This document shows, piece after piece, positions 24,772 to 33,989 of a stretch of 64,000 nt of DNA (position 1 is the first letter of the stretch; each line of letters begins with the position of its first letter). The stretch is taken from the NCBI GenBank assembly GCA_963749875.1, contig CAVVOX010000004.1, forward strand, positions 868,001-932,000. Reading direction: 5' to 3'. Below the pieces are notes generated by a model, which was not told where the DNA came from, did not search any database, and saw nothing but the letters and a program-made list of their open reading frames with translations. Made by a program: the position numbers and the translations under genes. Source of the stretch: JAHQVI01 sp963749875. Its GTDB lineage: Bacteria > Pseudomonadota > Alphaproteobacteria > Rhizobiales > Rhodomicrobiaceae.

Positions 24772-25433
24772 TAGATGGTTTCCTTTTGTTCAGTGATTGC
24801 AACGATTGCGGGGACCGCGAGCTTTTCCTCAGCTTCGGCCCAGTTCTGATCGGCGGGGTAGAGCGACGTGGCCGTCCATCTGATCGTGCCCAGCGTACCG
24901 CGCGACCAGTTGTTGTGATCCCCGCCACGGGCGCAGACGACACTGCCAAGCCGCGAGGCGCAGCGGCTGATGAGGCCGGTTTCATCGAGCCAGTAGCCGG
25001 CGCCTTTGGTGCCGAGAGCGACGGCAATCTTGCGCTGGGCGACGGTTGTCTCTGCCGCCGCCTTCAGGCTTGAAGCGAACTGTCTGGCGCCGGCCTCGGC
25101 CTCAGCGATCTGCTTGAGCCGCTTCTCCTCCAGCTCGACCAGCTCTTTGCGGAGAGCTTCTTCACGGTCCAGCTTGGTGCGGTGCGCCTCCTCACGCTGC
25201 GCCTTGGCGCGGGCGCCGGTTGCGGCGTCGAGTTCGGCGAGCTGGTTCTCGATTTCGACCATCTCGCGGCGGCGGGCTTCGACGGCTTCCTGCGCCTGGC
25301 GGACGAGGTCCACGGGCAGGCCGTTCATCTCTTGCAGCTCGGCATGCCGGGCTTCGAGTGCGGCGCGCTGAGCCTCCGGGCTTTCCGGCGTCTTTGCCTT
25401 TGCCGGCTTGGCTATCGTTTCTGTTTCCGTCAC
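24771..25433 (-). CDS. Phage-associated coiled-coil protein
   Basis: Start taken at GTG 25433 (VTETETIAKPAKAKTPESPE) with GGAG eight bases upstream, giving 220 residues. Residues ~20-140 are a long charged coiled coil (RRREMVEIENQLAELDAATG, EEALRKELVELEEKRLKQIA). The C-terminal ~60 residues look globular with Cys and Trp (RLGSVVCARGGDHNNWSRGT). It opens the minus-strand prophage operon. A structural or scaffolding role is plausible but unproven. Confidence 0.55.
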   Translation of the reverse strand: MTETETIAKPAKAKTPESPEAQRAALEARHAELQEMNGLPVDLVRQAQEAVEARRREMVEIENQLAELDAATGARAKAQREEAHRTKLDREEALRKELVELEEKRLKQIAEAEAGARQFASSLKAAAETTVAQRKIAVALGTKGAGYWLDETGLISRCASRLGSVVCARGGDHNNWSRGTLGTIRWTATSLYPADQNWAEAEEKLAVPAIVAITEQKETI

Positions 25434-25760
25434 TGATTCAACTCCATCATTTTCGCGGCGGTGCCGGTTATGTTGTGCGGGATTGCGTCCTCGTCCATCA
25501 GGCGCTTGTCCCCTATCGCTCAGCCTCGACACGGCCGTCACGAAGGTGGACACCATCCTTGGCAAGCACCGCCAGAAGCGCCTGTCTGCGCATATTCGGC
25601 AGGGCTGGTGTTGCGAGCACGAGCACCCATCGCCAAAGCTTCGGGAAGGCCGCGCGGAACGCGGACCCGAAGCAATTCAGGAAAATGGGACATTGATGCG
25701 CTCTGCATTGCTGTGACTCTGGTGTCTACCTCAGAGCCACAACAAGCACAGTTTCAGCGA
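25434..25760. other. Stretch without a supported gene upstream of prophage operon
   Basis: Likely holds the promoter of the minus-strand operon. Short frames exist on the plus strand but show no consistent coding pattern or conserved motif. Confidence 0.4.
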
Positions 25761-26048
25761 TCAATCTTCTGACAAATATTCCGGGGACGGATTGTGCTGC
25801 TCAAGCCACCGCGGATAACTGCGCCGTAGCCTTCTGAGCCGGGAAGCGGGCTCGATGCACTCCGCGTTATGGATGCGGCCGGCAACGCTCTTGGCCGCAG
25901 CCTCTAAGGATAGATCCGGTTCTGCGATCCGTCGCCGATGCAGGTCCAGCAGGGGACCGGTGTCAAAGTGATCATAGGTCGAGCCGGGAGGTCGTCCGCG
26001 GCCGCATGGTTCGACAACGTCGGCTCCGGCGTCAGTTCCGGTGTCCAT
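25761..26048 (-). CDS. Small hypothetical protein
   Basis: ATG 26048 gives 95 residues: MDTGTDAGADVVEPCGRGRP, then PGSTYDHFDTGPLLDLHRRR and LSLEAAAKSVAGRIHNAECI, ending in a basic tryptophan-containing tail. The GRGRPPGS block recalls AT-hook-like DNA-binding segments, and the following helices could be a small DNA-binding domain. It overlaps a possible pseudogene (26032-26311) in another frame. No family recognised. Confidence 0.4.
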   Translation of the reverse strand: MDTGTDAGADVVEPCGRGRPPGSTYDHFDTGPLLDLHRRRIAEPDLSLEAAAKSVAGRIHNAECIEPASRLRRLRRSYPRWLEQHNPSPEYLSED

Positions 26049-26311
26049 TAGGATCTGTCGCAATCTTGATCTCCAGCGCCTGCGGTGAATATAGGCTGAT
26101 GCAGATCGAGAAACGAGCGATCTCGCGAACTGGCATTGTCTCGGTTTGAACTTCCACTATGGGTGAAGGAGCGGAAGACAGCGCAACGGGGAAGTAAGGC
26201 CGCTTTCGCCTCGTTGCGGAAGTCAAAGCAGGGAGGAATTCTGCCTATCGTCGGATGATCACAATTAGAGCAAGAGGGGAGGGCGGCGATCAAGGTTTCA
26301 AGAGGGTTCAC
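26032..26311 (-). pseudogene. Possible frameshifted small gene after the DUF4238 gene
   Basis: A GTG at 26311 overlaps the end of the DUF4238-like gene and reads VNPLETLIAALPSCSNCDHP, TIGRIPPCFDFRNEAKAAL with a paired-Cys motif. Homology-like sequence then appears to continue in the next frame (PYFPVALSSAPSPIVEVQTE, REIARFSICISLYSPQALEI) to 26032. A one-base shift near 26200 would join them. Weak evidence; could be chance. Confidence 0.25.
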
Positions 26312-27260
26312 TCTCAAAGCGGATGAACAATGGGTCGGCAAACAGTTCACCACCCAAAGCTAGACGATCCGACCGCGAATAGGAAAAGCGCTCATTATAT
26401 GCATACACTTGCCGTTCCGCGCCGAATATCACGCTCGAATTCAGAAGTGCCACTTCCTCTCGGCCTAAGCGGTGAATCCCGTCCTGGCCTTCAAAGGTGC
26501 CGTTGAGGAAAAGCTTACGGCTAACCGGAAACAGCACAGCGGTTTGCGTCATGCCGTAGCCGACGCTCTGAAGGCCTGTGCCCGGCGCGCCCATGAGCAC
26601 GACTGGATGATCTGACGTAACAAAGTCCCCCGCATCCTCGCCGGCAATAAGCAGCATCCAATTGCGCTCCGCCAGCGTGTTGAGAACAGCGTCGTGATTA
26701 TTCAGTTCGAGAGCGATTAGGTGGTTTTGGTGCGGACCGAATTCGAGTTCGTCGGACCTCACCAGATCCCGCATCTCCTCGCAGGTGATGCTTTCGCCGC
26801 CTGCGACCTCCAAACCCTGCTCCCTCATTTGCCGCTGAATGGCTTCCCAGCGCTCTGGTGTGGAGGTCATCAATTGAGCCATGTTCTGATACGTATCGCC
26901 GATGAAGCGGCCGATGTGATCTCTGAGCCTGGGGTTTCTAACCGCAAACAGTGCCATCAGATTAAGAACGACCAACCGGTCCTCTTCGCAATCGAATGAC
27001 TGGTTTTCCTTCATGCGGCGCAGGCTTGTGGCCACTTGCCCTTCGAACTCCCCGTATGCTTCCTCCAGTGCATTGGGATCGAACGCATCGGTTTCGATGA
27101 GGTTGAAATGCCGACGAGCGCCAACGTTCCGTACGCCGGTGGTAAAGGATCGCTGCTCCACCCGGTCGACGACAAAGATTTGCGCCTGACGTCCTTCGCC
27201 TTCCGCGAAGCCGCGTAAATATACCTGCGATACGAAATGGTGATTGGTAGACCCCGGCAT
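26298..27260 (-). CDS. DUF4238 domain-containing protein
   Basis: A protein of 320 residues. The N-terminus has the family signature HHFVSQVYLRGFAEGEGR followed by beta strands (IFVVDRVEQRSFTTGVRNVG). The middle is helical (NQSFDCEEDRLVVLNLMALF AVRN), and the C-terminal part has FVTSDHPVVLMGAPGTGLQS and FPVSRKLFLNGTFEG. These are the two conserved blocks of DUF4238. Biochemical function is unknown. Family members are often found in mobile or variable regions, as here between a prophage remnant and a STAND NTPase. Confidence 0.8.
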   Translation of the reverse strand: MPGSTNHHFVSQVYLRGFAEGEGRQAQIFVVDRVEQRSFTTGVRNVGARRHFNLIETDAFDPNALEEAYGEFEGQVATSLRRMKENQSFDCEEDRLVVLNLMALFAVRNPRLRDHIGRFIGDTYQNMAQLMTSTPERWEAIQRQMREQGLEVAGGESITCEEMRDLVRSDELEFGPHQNHLIALELNNHDAVLNTLAERNWMLLIAGEDAGDFVTSDHPVVLMGAPGTGLQSVGYGMTQTAVLFPVSRKLFLNGTFEGQDGIHRLGREEVALLNSSVIFGAERQVYAYNERFSYSRSDRLALGGELFADPLFIRFESEPS

Positions 27261-27747
27261 CGCCGCCCCCTTAGCGATTGCGAATCAACGCTCAAAACCG
27301 ATCGTACACCTTGCCGTCATGTATCGATATCACGAGTTTCGGACGAACCGAGAGGCAACTCGGGAAATTTGAGCACCAGCGGCTGTTAAGTGCCGGGACA
27401 AGCCTCTCGCACACCGGGCCGCCAGCGTCGGGACATGGCTCAATCCCGACAAATGTAAGAAATGCGATTTCGGCTTTCGGCCCCATTCAAGACATTTGCT
27501 CATTGGTGCGAGACGGCGGCTTCGAGCCCTGTGCTGCCGTTAGGCAATACCACTGTTAATGACTGCTTTGCGCCCCCACATCGGTCGTTTATCCGCGGAT
27601 CGCGAGATGTCTGCTTTTGGCGCAAAGCGGACGCATTGCAGCCGAATGCGGAATGTCCGCTAAACACCGCCTTGCGGAAATCGCACAGTCGTAAGCGTTC
27701 GTCTGTAAAGGGGCAAAGTTCCGACGCGGCGGTGCTCCGTCGCCGCT
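27261..27747. other. Intergenic stretch with relic of a dispersed repeat
   Basis: No intact gene. Around 27590-27680 the sequence GATGTCTGCTTTTGGCGCAA and AAGCGGACGC / TGCGGAATGTCCGCTAA recalls the abundant short repeats of Bradyrhizobium-type genomes that are often mistranslated as 'WRKAD' proteins (recollection, not searched). The rest shows nothing. Confidence 0.4.
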
Positions 27748-27876
27748 TCACCACTCCTCTCCCAGTTTCCCCGCCAACGCGAACGCATAGCCGCCGAGCA
27801 CCACGAGCGATTGATTGGTCGTGCTCGTCGTGAACAGGCCAACGCTAAGCATCAGGATGAGCGATAAGAAGGCCAT
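27748..27876 (-). CDS. Small single-pass membrane protein
   Basis: ATG 27876 (MAFLSLILMLSVGLFTTSTT) is preceded by GGAGGG at good distance and encodes 42 residues ending GGYAFALAGKLGEEW. One hydrophobic helix and a second weaker one are visible. An in-frame ATG at 27897 adds seven residues. No family known. Confidence 0.4.
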   Translation of the reverse strand: MAFLSLILMLSVGLFTTSTTNQSLVVLGGYAFALAGKLGEEW

Positions 27877-28157
27877 CAAGCAGGCCCTCCGTGCCATCTC
27901 CGCCCGCGTGGATATGTCAGCCCATCCGGCAGCGGTCCCCGTCGTTCGTGGCCGCAAGAAGCGGCGCGGCGACGATATCGAGCGCGCCGAAATGTGGGGG
28001 AGAGGAGGGAATTGGTCAGGCGCTACATCGAACAAAAGTCCGCATGCGTCCCATCTCAGACGTCACGCTCACAATGTTTCGGACGCTTGATTTAAGTCAA
28101 GTATACCTCGCTGAATCGTTCGTAGGTTGGACCAATTGCTTCATTGGAGTTCGATAA

Positions 28158-28739
28158 TTGAGACTGCTCCTTCTTGTCATAGCGTATGTAGTGGTCGGTG
28201 CCACCGCGTACGCGGCAGACATCCGGTCCAGCGTAAAAGCCAGTGACCTCCCTGCGGCCAAGCAAACAACGCTTGGCCTCTACCTCACCCCGGCGGATGC
28301 GGCGGCGGCGCTAGACGCCGAGCCTGGGATTCTGTTCGTGGATGTGCGCGATCCAATCGAGGTCAGCTTCGTCGGCCACCCCGCACCGGTCGATGCCATC
28401 GTTCCGTTCAAGATCGTCAAGATGGAATTCGATGAGAAAAAGGGGGCGTATAAAGAGGCGCCCAACCCCGATTTCGTGAAGAACGTCGAAGCAATAACGG
28501 CACGCGATGGGTTCGGGAAGAACCATCCGATCATCGTGATTTGCCGGTCAGGCAACCGCTCGGCCTCGGCTGCCAACGCGCTCGCCGAGGCCGGCTACAC
28601 CAATGTTTGGAACCTGGTCGAGGGGTTCGAAGGTGACAAAGACAAGGCGGGCATGCGGACGGTAAACGGCTGGCGAAATGCCGGCCTGCCATGGACCTAC
28701 AAATTGACAGCCGATCAAGCCTGGGTTCCGTCAAAATAA
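28158..28739 (+). CDS. Secreted rhodanese-like domain protein
   Basis: A protein of 193 residues using TTG at 28158 with GGAG eight bases upstream. The N-terminus is a signal peptide (LLLLVIAYVVVGATAYAAD). The rhodanese domain follows: LTPADAAAALDAEPGILFVD, VRDPIEVSFVGHP, the active-site loop VICRSGNRSASAANAL (Cys129) and GYTNVWNLVEGFEGDKDKAG, ending with NGWRNAGLPWTYKL. It probably transfers or binds sulfane sulfur in the periplasm. The longer insert between VRDPIEV and the active loop is common in periplasmic single-domain rhodaneses. Confidence 0.9.
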   Translation: MRLLLLVIAYVVVGATAYAADIRSSVKASDLPAAKQTTLGLYLTPADAAAALDAEPGILFVDVRDPIEVSFVGHPAPVDAIVPFKIVKMEFDEKKGAYKEAPNPDFVKNVEAITARDGFGKNHPIIVICRSGNRSASAANALAEAGYTNVWNLVEGFEGDKDKAGMRTVNGWRNAGLPWTYKLTADQAWVPSK

Positions 28740-28749
28740 GTGGCGCGTT

Positions 28750-28923
28750 ATGGCCACCATGACAATTTCAGGCCTGGAGCTGGGCGAGCGGAACCCGACG
28801 ATCATTACGCTCTGGCACGCGGCGCAGGCGCTCGGGGTGGAAGTGCACTTGCTGCTGAAGGCGGAGAGCCCCGCTGACGACGGCTTCGAGCTAAAAAGCC
28901 ACCACTGCAGCTTCAGTGCGTGA
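28750..28923 (+). pseudogene. C-terminal fragment of an XRE-type transcription regulator
   Basis: Fifty-seven codons from ATG 28750 to TGA 28921. The sequence SGLELGERNPTIITLWHAAQ ALGV is the end of an XRE helix-turn-helix domain (recognition helix end and last helix). The first half of the domain is missing upstream. Probably the leftover of a regulator gene cut by recombination. Confidence 0.55.
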
Positions 28924-29080
28924 GAGTCGGGCTACGCTTCGAGATTTTTATAATACCCGGCTTCCCGAATTGGCCCAAAGCGGCCTCCCGGGAGATGCTA
29001 TACCTTCTCGGTCCCTCACAATTTGGCCGGCGGCTCCAATTCAAATCAAGGCTAATAAGGCGAAAGCGGTCTGAGCCCCT
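28924..29080. other. Short intergenic stretch
   Basis: Lies between the XRE fragment and the convergent end of the NTPase-nuclease gene. Nothing recognised. Confidence 0.4.
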
Positions 29081-32000
29081 CTAATTCGGTTTCGTGACGT
29101 CGATCACAATGACGGCGGTTCGCACCATACGGTCGGGCGGGAGACGCGCACGCAGCCTTGCTTCCATTTCCGCCGCTGTGGTGGGGCGTGGCTGGCCATC
29201 CGGTGGGAGCGGGATCGGCGGCGGGCGAGCATCCCCAAACCAGAATACTAGATAGATGCCGAAACCGAGCGCCTCGGGATCGTGAGCGTAAAATCTCTCC
29301 AACTGATTGTCCGGAGCAGTCCAAACGTCCGAATGATAGTCGCGCTTAATCTCACGGAAAATCTTCCGACCAGGCATCGACGCCGAAATATCGGCACGCC
29401 GGTCGCTCACCATGTGGCCTTCTGGCTCGATGGTGATGCCAAGCGGCGCCAATCGCTGCCGCAAGAGTGTGATGAGATCGTCGCGGCAGGCCTCCTCCGG
29501 ACGGGGCGATTGCAGGCGTCCGTGCCCATCGAGGTTCCAGAACATGCGGTAAATGTCAGTATTTTCTGTGCGAATCCGCGTGCGGAGATCGTCGAGATGC
29601 TCGACGAGCACTGCGTGAAGGTCGGCCACTGTCGCCGGCTGTCTATTTTCGAGTGCATGTAGGGTCTGCGGCCAATTGGGCCGATCGTATTCGGCCTCTC
29701 GCCGGTGCGCACGTTGGTTAGCGAGCGCATGCTGTATTTGTGGCCGGTAAGCAATAAGTGCGGCATCAGATTTTAGACGTGAGAGCGCGTCTGTTGCCGC
29801 CTGCGTGGCATGTGAAGATAGGCTATTGACCAGAGCGCGAACATAATCCGCCGCATCCCAGGCATCGCGGCTGCCCGCCCAACCGTTGCTTGGATAGTCT
29901 GCCGGCGGATGTAATGTACCTACGAGGCGAATCAGGAACTCCGTCTGCGCCAACGATATTGCCTGCCTTGGGGCGTCATGATTGCGGTCATGCCCGGTGA
30001 AGTCCCGCAAATCGAAAGCGATCTCAAGGCGATTCTGCGCGGCATCGTGCAGCTCCGCGCTGCGGCGGTCTGGAGAGAGAAGCCAAGCAGCCACCAGCCA
30101 AAGTTCGCGCTGCGGCTGATCAACTGGCACTGTACCGCTCAGAACAGAATCGGCAAGGGCGAGCAGCGCAGTGTGGGCCGAGGGGATGCTTAGCGCGGCC
30201 ATTAACAGGTCCTGAAGCGAAAATGCGTTCGCGTTGGGGAAGTCTCGCAGAAGACCAAGCACGACTTCTTCGCGTAGCGTCTCGAACGCCTCATGCGTCA
30301 GCAATTCATGTATGCCGTTGCGGTGCTGCTGGCCGCGCGCCAGTTTCGCCCGTGCCACTGTTTCGTAGGCCTCCCGAACAAGCTCTGGTTGTTCGCGCAG
30401 CAGAAATTGTTTCCAGGATTCGCATTGTGCCGCCGGATTCGAGAGACTATAGGCGAGCATTGCGCGCAGAAGCTCGTCGGCCACGCCCTCAAGGCTGGCG
30501 GTTCCGCGAAACCTTTCACATAGACCTGCGATGTAGATATTCCACACAGGCCTGTGCCGGTTCTGGATGGCAAGCGCAATTACGTCTTCCAATGACGGCA
30601 AATCGGTCCGGTCGAGCGCGGCGACGAGGCCGTTCAGGGCCGCGACCGTAAGAGCGTCACCCAGAATGGGAATTAGGCGAACCTCGGGCGGCTCGCCACG
30701 ATCCACATCGGCAAACATTCCGAGATAGACCTGCGCAGCCCATTTCAACCAATCGAGATGCGCACCGCATGCGATCGCCTCCGCGTCGCACGCGAAATCT
30801 TGGCGCAGGCGATCGGGGTTATCCGAATCCTCAGCATCGCGAGCTGCGCGACGCTCCGCCATCTCCAGGTGAGATTGTGTGAGTGTCGATTGAATACACC
30901 GCTCCCGCACGGCCGATAAATTGACGCGGTTGTCCGCCGCCTCATAGACACGCGTGAAAGTCGCTTGGCTGTCCGTCGACTGATAGCTCAGCGAGAGCGC
31001 CGCCTCATAGAAAAACAGCTCACGCTCGCTGCCGGCGGGCTCCGCGGCCATAGCAGTAAGCATGCCGTCTATAAGTTGGTCGGGACCGGTCTCGAAGAGG
31101 ACGGCCTCACGAAAATGCGAAAGCTGCCGCCATCGATCATCCCCCGGGATAAAGCTCTGGAGGAAAGACGTCAGCATCTCTTGCAAGAACTCCGGTCGCG
31201 CACGCAACGCTGCACGTAGTTGTTCCGTGGAGTCGGAATAGGCTCGCGCAAATGTGCGACGCTTCGATAGCCACGCAAGCAGTCGCGCCGGCTCGATCGC
31301 ATCCGGCGCCTCCAGCACTCGCAGAAGCGCGCGGTCCAGGAAGTGAACGACTTCCCACTTATTGGTGTTTTCCGCGTTGGTGTTGCTCGCGAGCGGCTCC
31401 AGCGCATCGAGAATGGGGGGCAGATCGGCCGCCGGAAGGCTTTCCGACAAATACCATGGCTCTCCGACGTGCGCTCGGTCTGGACAGGCGAGCATGTCGT
31501 TCACCAGACACGCAACATCCACTGGTCCGAACGGATCATTGTAGAGGCGTCCGATTGCTTCGGAGCGGAGGCGGAGCGAATTCAGGTCCGTCCCGAACAA
31601 GGTGCGACAAGCGTGCAACACGCTTGCCTTGCCTTCTTCGCCGAGACGGAGCAAAGCGATGAGCGCGTACAGTCGCTCGGCGTATGGAAGAGTGTCGTTT
31701 TCCAGGATGCCAGTGAGATCTTCTCGCAGCGCCGGCAATGGCTCCCCCAGCGCCATCGCCTCAACGACAATACCGCGCACGCCGAACGTTGCGTCCGGCG
31801 ACCGAAGGACGGTGCGGAATTCGTCAATCACGTCCTCGCGGGCGAGACCTGCGATGGCTGGCGAATTGTAATTCCCTGCACGGAACCACGGGTCTGTGCT
31901 AGATAGCCGCGCAAGGGCACGGACAAGATGCAAGCAGAGCGCCCGACTCAATGATGCCGCATCACCGTAGGTGAGCACCCCATAAGGATCGGCGTCAATA

Positions 32001-33067
32001 AGCCGCTCGGCATGTTCGGGAAGATGCACTGCGAGCCACGCATGCAGCCCGCGTAACTCGGACGCAGGATGTCCGTCTACGCCCATCAAGGCGACCACGC
32101 GTCCGATCGGGAGGCCCGCGCGAACTGCGTGCGCAACCCACTCCGCGCCCAAAAATTCGGCCGTAGTGCGGTGAACGTAATCGACGCTCTCCGGTTCTGG
32201 TGCGGCTTCGAACACGCGACGGCCGAGAGCGGCAATTGTCTTGTCGTGATCGAAAAATGGCAGCGTCCGGTAACTCGGGATGTCCTCGGTACCTTCCTGG
32301 TCGGCGAGACTGATCGCCTCAATATCACTAATGAGACGAGCTGCCATCGCCGCCCCAGCGGGCAGCCGTAGCTCTTCGCCCGTATAGACGCCGGTCCCCG
32401 TCCGCGCCCGCTCGGGATTCTCCTCCCGCAGCATTAGCCGGGTGGCCATTTCGAAAAGCTCTCGGCGGGTTGCCGGCCACACGCCCGCTTGGACGGCCCG
32501 GCGCAGCAGCAGAAGGTTTTGCGGGTTGCCAAGAAACTCCGACAGGCCGCGCTCTTCGGCCTCGCGCAGGAACGCGTCGGCGTCTGTTTGCGACATGCCG
32601 TTATCGGTCAAGACGGCGATCCGCTCGCCAGGAGTGAGCGCCTCCAGCGCCAGCACAACCGGGCCGCCGCGGCCTTCGAAGAAAGCCTCCAGGGAGACGA
32701 GATCGCTGTCACCAAGCCAGTCGGCAACACGGCAGGAGACGCGAACCGCCGCCGGGTCCGCTTCGATCAGTTTAGCCGCAAGCGCCTCTACGGTGTCACG
32801 GTCGCCGCGTCCGCCGCGCCGCTCATCGAGACCGTCGATGAAGAGGACCTCGCCCGTGTTTCGAACGGGGAGGGTGAGGAATTTTCGCACGGTGAGGTAC
32901 CGTCCGTTGCACGCGGCCGCCACCTCTCGGAACGTGTGTGACTTGCCTGCCCCAGGGTCCCCAAGAAGCACGATATTGGGTTGCGCAAGAAACTCCGAGA
33001 GCCGTGGCTCAACAATCCCTTCGCGCTGACGCTGCTCCGGATGAATTTGACGAACGATACTGTCCAT
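29081..33067 (-). CDS. STAND/NACHT-like NTPase with C-terminal PD-(D/E)xK nuclease motif
   Basis: A protein of 1,328 residues from ATG 33067 (a TTG at 33079 would add four). The P-loop is at the very N-terminus: GDPGAGKSH (residues 36-44). The Walker B has the NACHT/STAND form VLFIDGLDE (74-82), then arginine-containing sensor-like VRVSCRVADWL and LALEALTPGER. A very long helical middle part (~250-1120) reads as a repeat-type scaffold (RLYALIALLRLGEEGKASVL and similar). The C-terminus has RRADIS...REIKRDYHSD (Asp1226, Glu1239, Lys1241), the D-Xn-ExK pattern of restriction-like nucleases, with QLERFYAHD and LVFWFG after it. NTPase sensor plus nuclease effector in a mobile region suggests anti-phage defence. 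The effector is C-terminal here, unlike many Avs proteins with an N-terminal one. Confidence 0.75.
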   Translation of the reverse strand: MDSIVRQIHPEQRQREGIVEPRLSEFLAQPNIVLLGDPGAGKSHTFREVAAACNGRYLTVRKFLTLPVRNTGEVLFIDGLDERRGGRGDRDTVEALAAKLIEADPAAVRVSCRVADWLGDSDLVSLEAFFEGRGGPVVLALEALTPGERIAVLTDNGMSQTDADAFLREAEERGLSEFLGNPQNLLLLRRAVQAGVWPATRRELFEMATRLMLREENPERARTGTGVYTGEELRLPAGAAMAARLISDIEAISLADQEGTEDIPSYRTLPFFDHDKTIAALGRRVFEAAPEPESVDYVHRTTAEFLGAEWVAHAVRAGLPIGRVVALMGVDGHPASELRGLHAWLAVHLPEHAERLIDADPYGVLTYGDAASLSRALCLHLVRALARLSSTDPWFRAGNYNSPAIAGLAREDVIDEFRTVLRSPDATFGVRGIVVEAMALGEPLPALREDLTGILENDTLPYAERLYALIALLRLGEEGKASVLHACRTLFGTDLNSLRLRSEAIGRLYNDPFGPVDVACLVNDMLACPDRAHVGEPWYLSESLPAADLPPILDALEPLASNTNAENTNKWEVVHFLDRALLRVLEAPDAIEPARLLAWLSKRRTFARAYSDSTEQLRAALRARPEFLQEMLTSFLQSFIPGDDRWRQLSHFREAVLFETGPDQLIDGMLTAMAAEPAGSERELFFYEAALSLSYQSTDSQATFTRVYEAADNRVNLSAVRERCIQSTLTQSHLEMAERRAARDAEDSDNPDRLRQDFACDAEAIACGAHLDWLKWAAQVYLGMFADVDRGEPPEVRLIPILGDALTVAALNGLVAALDRTDLPSLEDVIALAIQNRHRPVWNIYIAGLCERFRGTASLEGVADELLRAMLAYSLSNPAAQCESWKQFLLREQPELVREAYETVARAKLARGQQHRNGIHELLTHEAFETLREEVVLGLLRDFPNANAFSLQDLLMAALSIPSAHTALLALADSVLSGTVPVDQPQRELWLVAAWLLSPDRRSAELHDAAQNRLEIAFDLRDFTGHDRNHDAPRQAISLAQTEFLIRLVGTLHPPADYPSNGWAGSRDAWDAADYVRALVNSLSSHATQAATDALSRLKSDAALIAYRPQIQHALANQRAHRREAEYDRPNWPQTLHALENRQPATVADLHAVLVEHLDDLRTRIRTENTDIYRMFWNLDGHGRLQSPRPEEACRDDLITLLRQRLAPLGITIEPEGHMVSDRRADISASMPGRKIFREIKRDYHSDVWTAPDNQLERFYAHDPEALGFGIYLVFWFGDARPPPIPLPPDGQPRPTTAAEMEARLRARLPPDRMVRTAVIVIDVTKPN

Positions 33068-33079
33068 GAATTTCAACAA

Positions 33080-33397
33080 TCAAGCAAAGCACCGTCACAA
33101 AGTGCTGACGCGAATCACCATCGAGCGCGCCTGAGTGTACTCAAAATGAAAACCTTCATTTCGCCGAGCGCACCATCGCGGTTCGGCCAGCAAACCACCA
33201 AACTATTGCCCCTTTTTATCTCAGGGAGTCAAAATGTCGAACTTGGAGTTTCCCTCGGCGATGTCGCCGCGACAGAAATCACCGCAATCGTGCCCATCTG
33301 CCAGCGACGTCCAAATGGCCCTTTTCACCGCAACCCGGCCTCAACCGTGAATATCGACAGCCACGTCGAATTTTGGGCGAGTGGAGCAATTTCTGAG
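33080..33397. other. Intergenic stretch upstream of the NTPase gene
   Basis: Should contain its promoter. Relatively AT-rich. No supported gene; a plus-strand frame here has no recognisable domain. Confidence 0.4.
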
Positions 33398-33529
33398 GTG
33401 TAACCATCGTGTAACCACGGCCTTTTCGGGCTCGCTGTTCGCTTTTTCAGCGCTGTCCGCCTATTACCCCCAGTTGCACCGGATTTTACTCCGGCGCGCT
33501 CCGTACAACGTTGAATTTATTATGAAAAT
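33398..33529 (-). repeat. att-like module 1 (arm-type repeats plus conserved spacer)
   Basis: Two GTGTAACC repeats 11 bases apart (33398-33405, 33409-33416) are followed by a spacer with TATTACCCCCAGTTGCACCG that leads to the 3' end of a tRNA fragment. The whole arrangement is repeated, diverged, at 33859-33989. It resembles integrase arm sites beside a tRNA attachment site. Confidence 0.6.
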
Positions 33530-33572
33530 TGGTGCCGCAAGAGGGATTCGAACCCCCGACCTACGCATTACG
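33530..33572 (-). tRNA. Truncated 3' half of tRNA-Thr (CGT)
   Basis: On the minus strand the sequence runs from the anticodon loop (TTCGTAATGCGT) through AGGTCGGGGGTTCGAATCCC to TCTTGCGGCACCA. The D arm and 5' acceptor strand are missing. Such a 3' remnant is the expected footprint of an element integrated into a tRNA gene. Confidence 0.75.
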
Positions 33573-33583
33573 AAGCGCCAGGC

Positions 33584-33766
33584 ATGGAGCGGTACTTCGG
33601 GATAGATCCTAACAGCCCTGCTGGTTGGTTCAGATTTGTCGGTAACAAGATAAGTTTTGCAGAGCAGGTGGTGCCTACGCTGGCACGAGAGCATTTCGAG
33701 TGTTTTGGCCCTCTCTTCGAATTCATAACCGCACGGATTGAAGCCGCTCAACCGATTGCAGCGTAA
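33584..33766 (+). CDS. Possible small protein between att-like modules
   Basis: A frame of 60 codons (MERYFGIDPNSPAGWFRFVG ...) ending in EFITARIEAAQPIAA. It has protein-like composition but no recognised family and no clear ribosome site. It may be the end of a deleted gene. Confidence 0.3.
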   Translation: MERYFGIDPNSPAGWFRFVGNKISFAEQVVPTLAREHFECFGPLFEFITARIEAAQPIAA

Positions 33767-33858
33767 GAGGTGGCGTTCCGGCAAGCTTGGGGTGAGATTT
33801 CCGTCTTTTCACCCGCCTCCTCCCGAGGAGCAACAAAGCCGCTATTACCGCGAAGGAA

Positions 33859-33989
33859 GTGTAACCCCCGTGTAACCACGAATTTTCGGCTTCTCTCCGA
33901 GCCTCTTTCGACCCCGTTCTTCCATTACCCGCAGTTGCACCGGAGTTCACTCCGCTGCGTCGCTTGCAACTCGGGATTGGTAGGAAAAA
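33859..33989 (-). repeat. att-like module 2 (arm-type repeats plus conserved spacer)
   Basis: Diverged copy of module 1: GTGTAACC at 33859-33866 and 33870-33877 (again 11 bases apart), TTTTCGGC, then CATTACCCGCAGTTGCACCG and CACTCCG before the 3' end of the intact tRNA-Thr. Confidence 0.6.

Noticed and set aside
33381..33605. Small plus-strand protein frame containing RGIRTPDLRI
   Set aside because: This is the well-known translation of a tRNA antisense strand; the DNA is a tRNA-Thr fragment.
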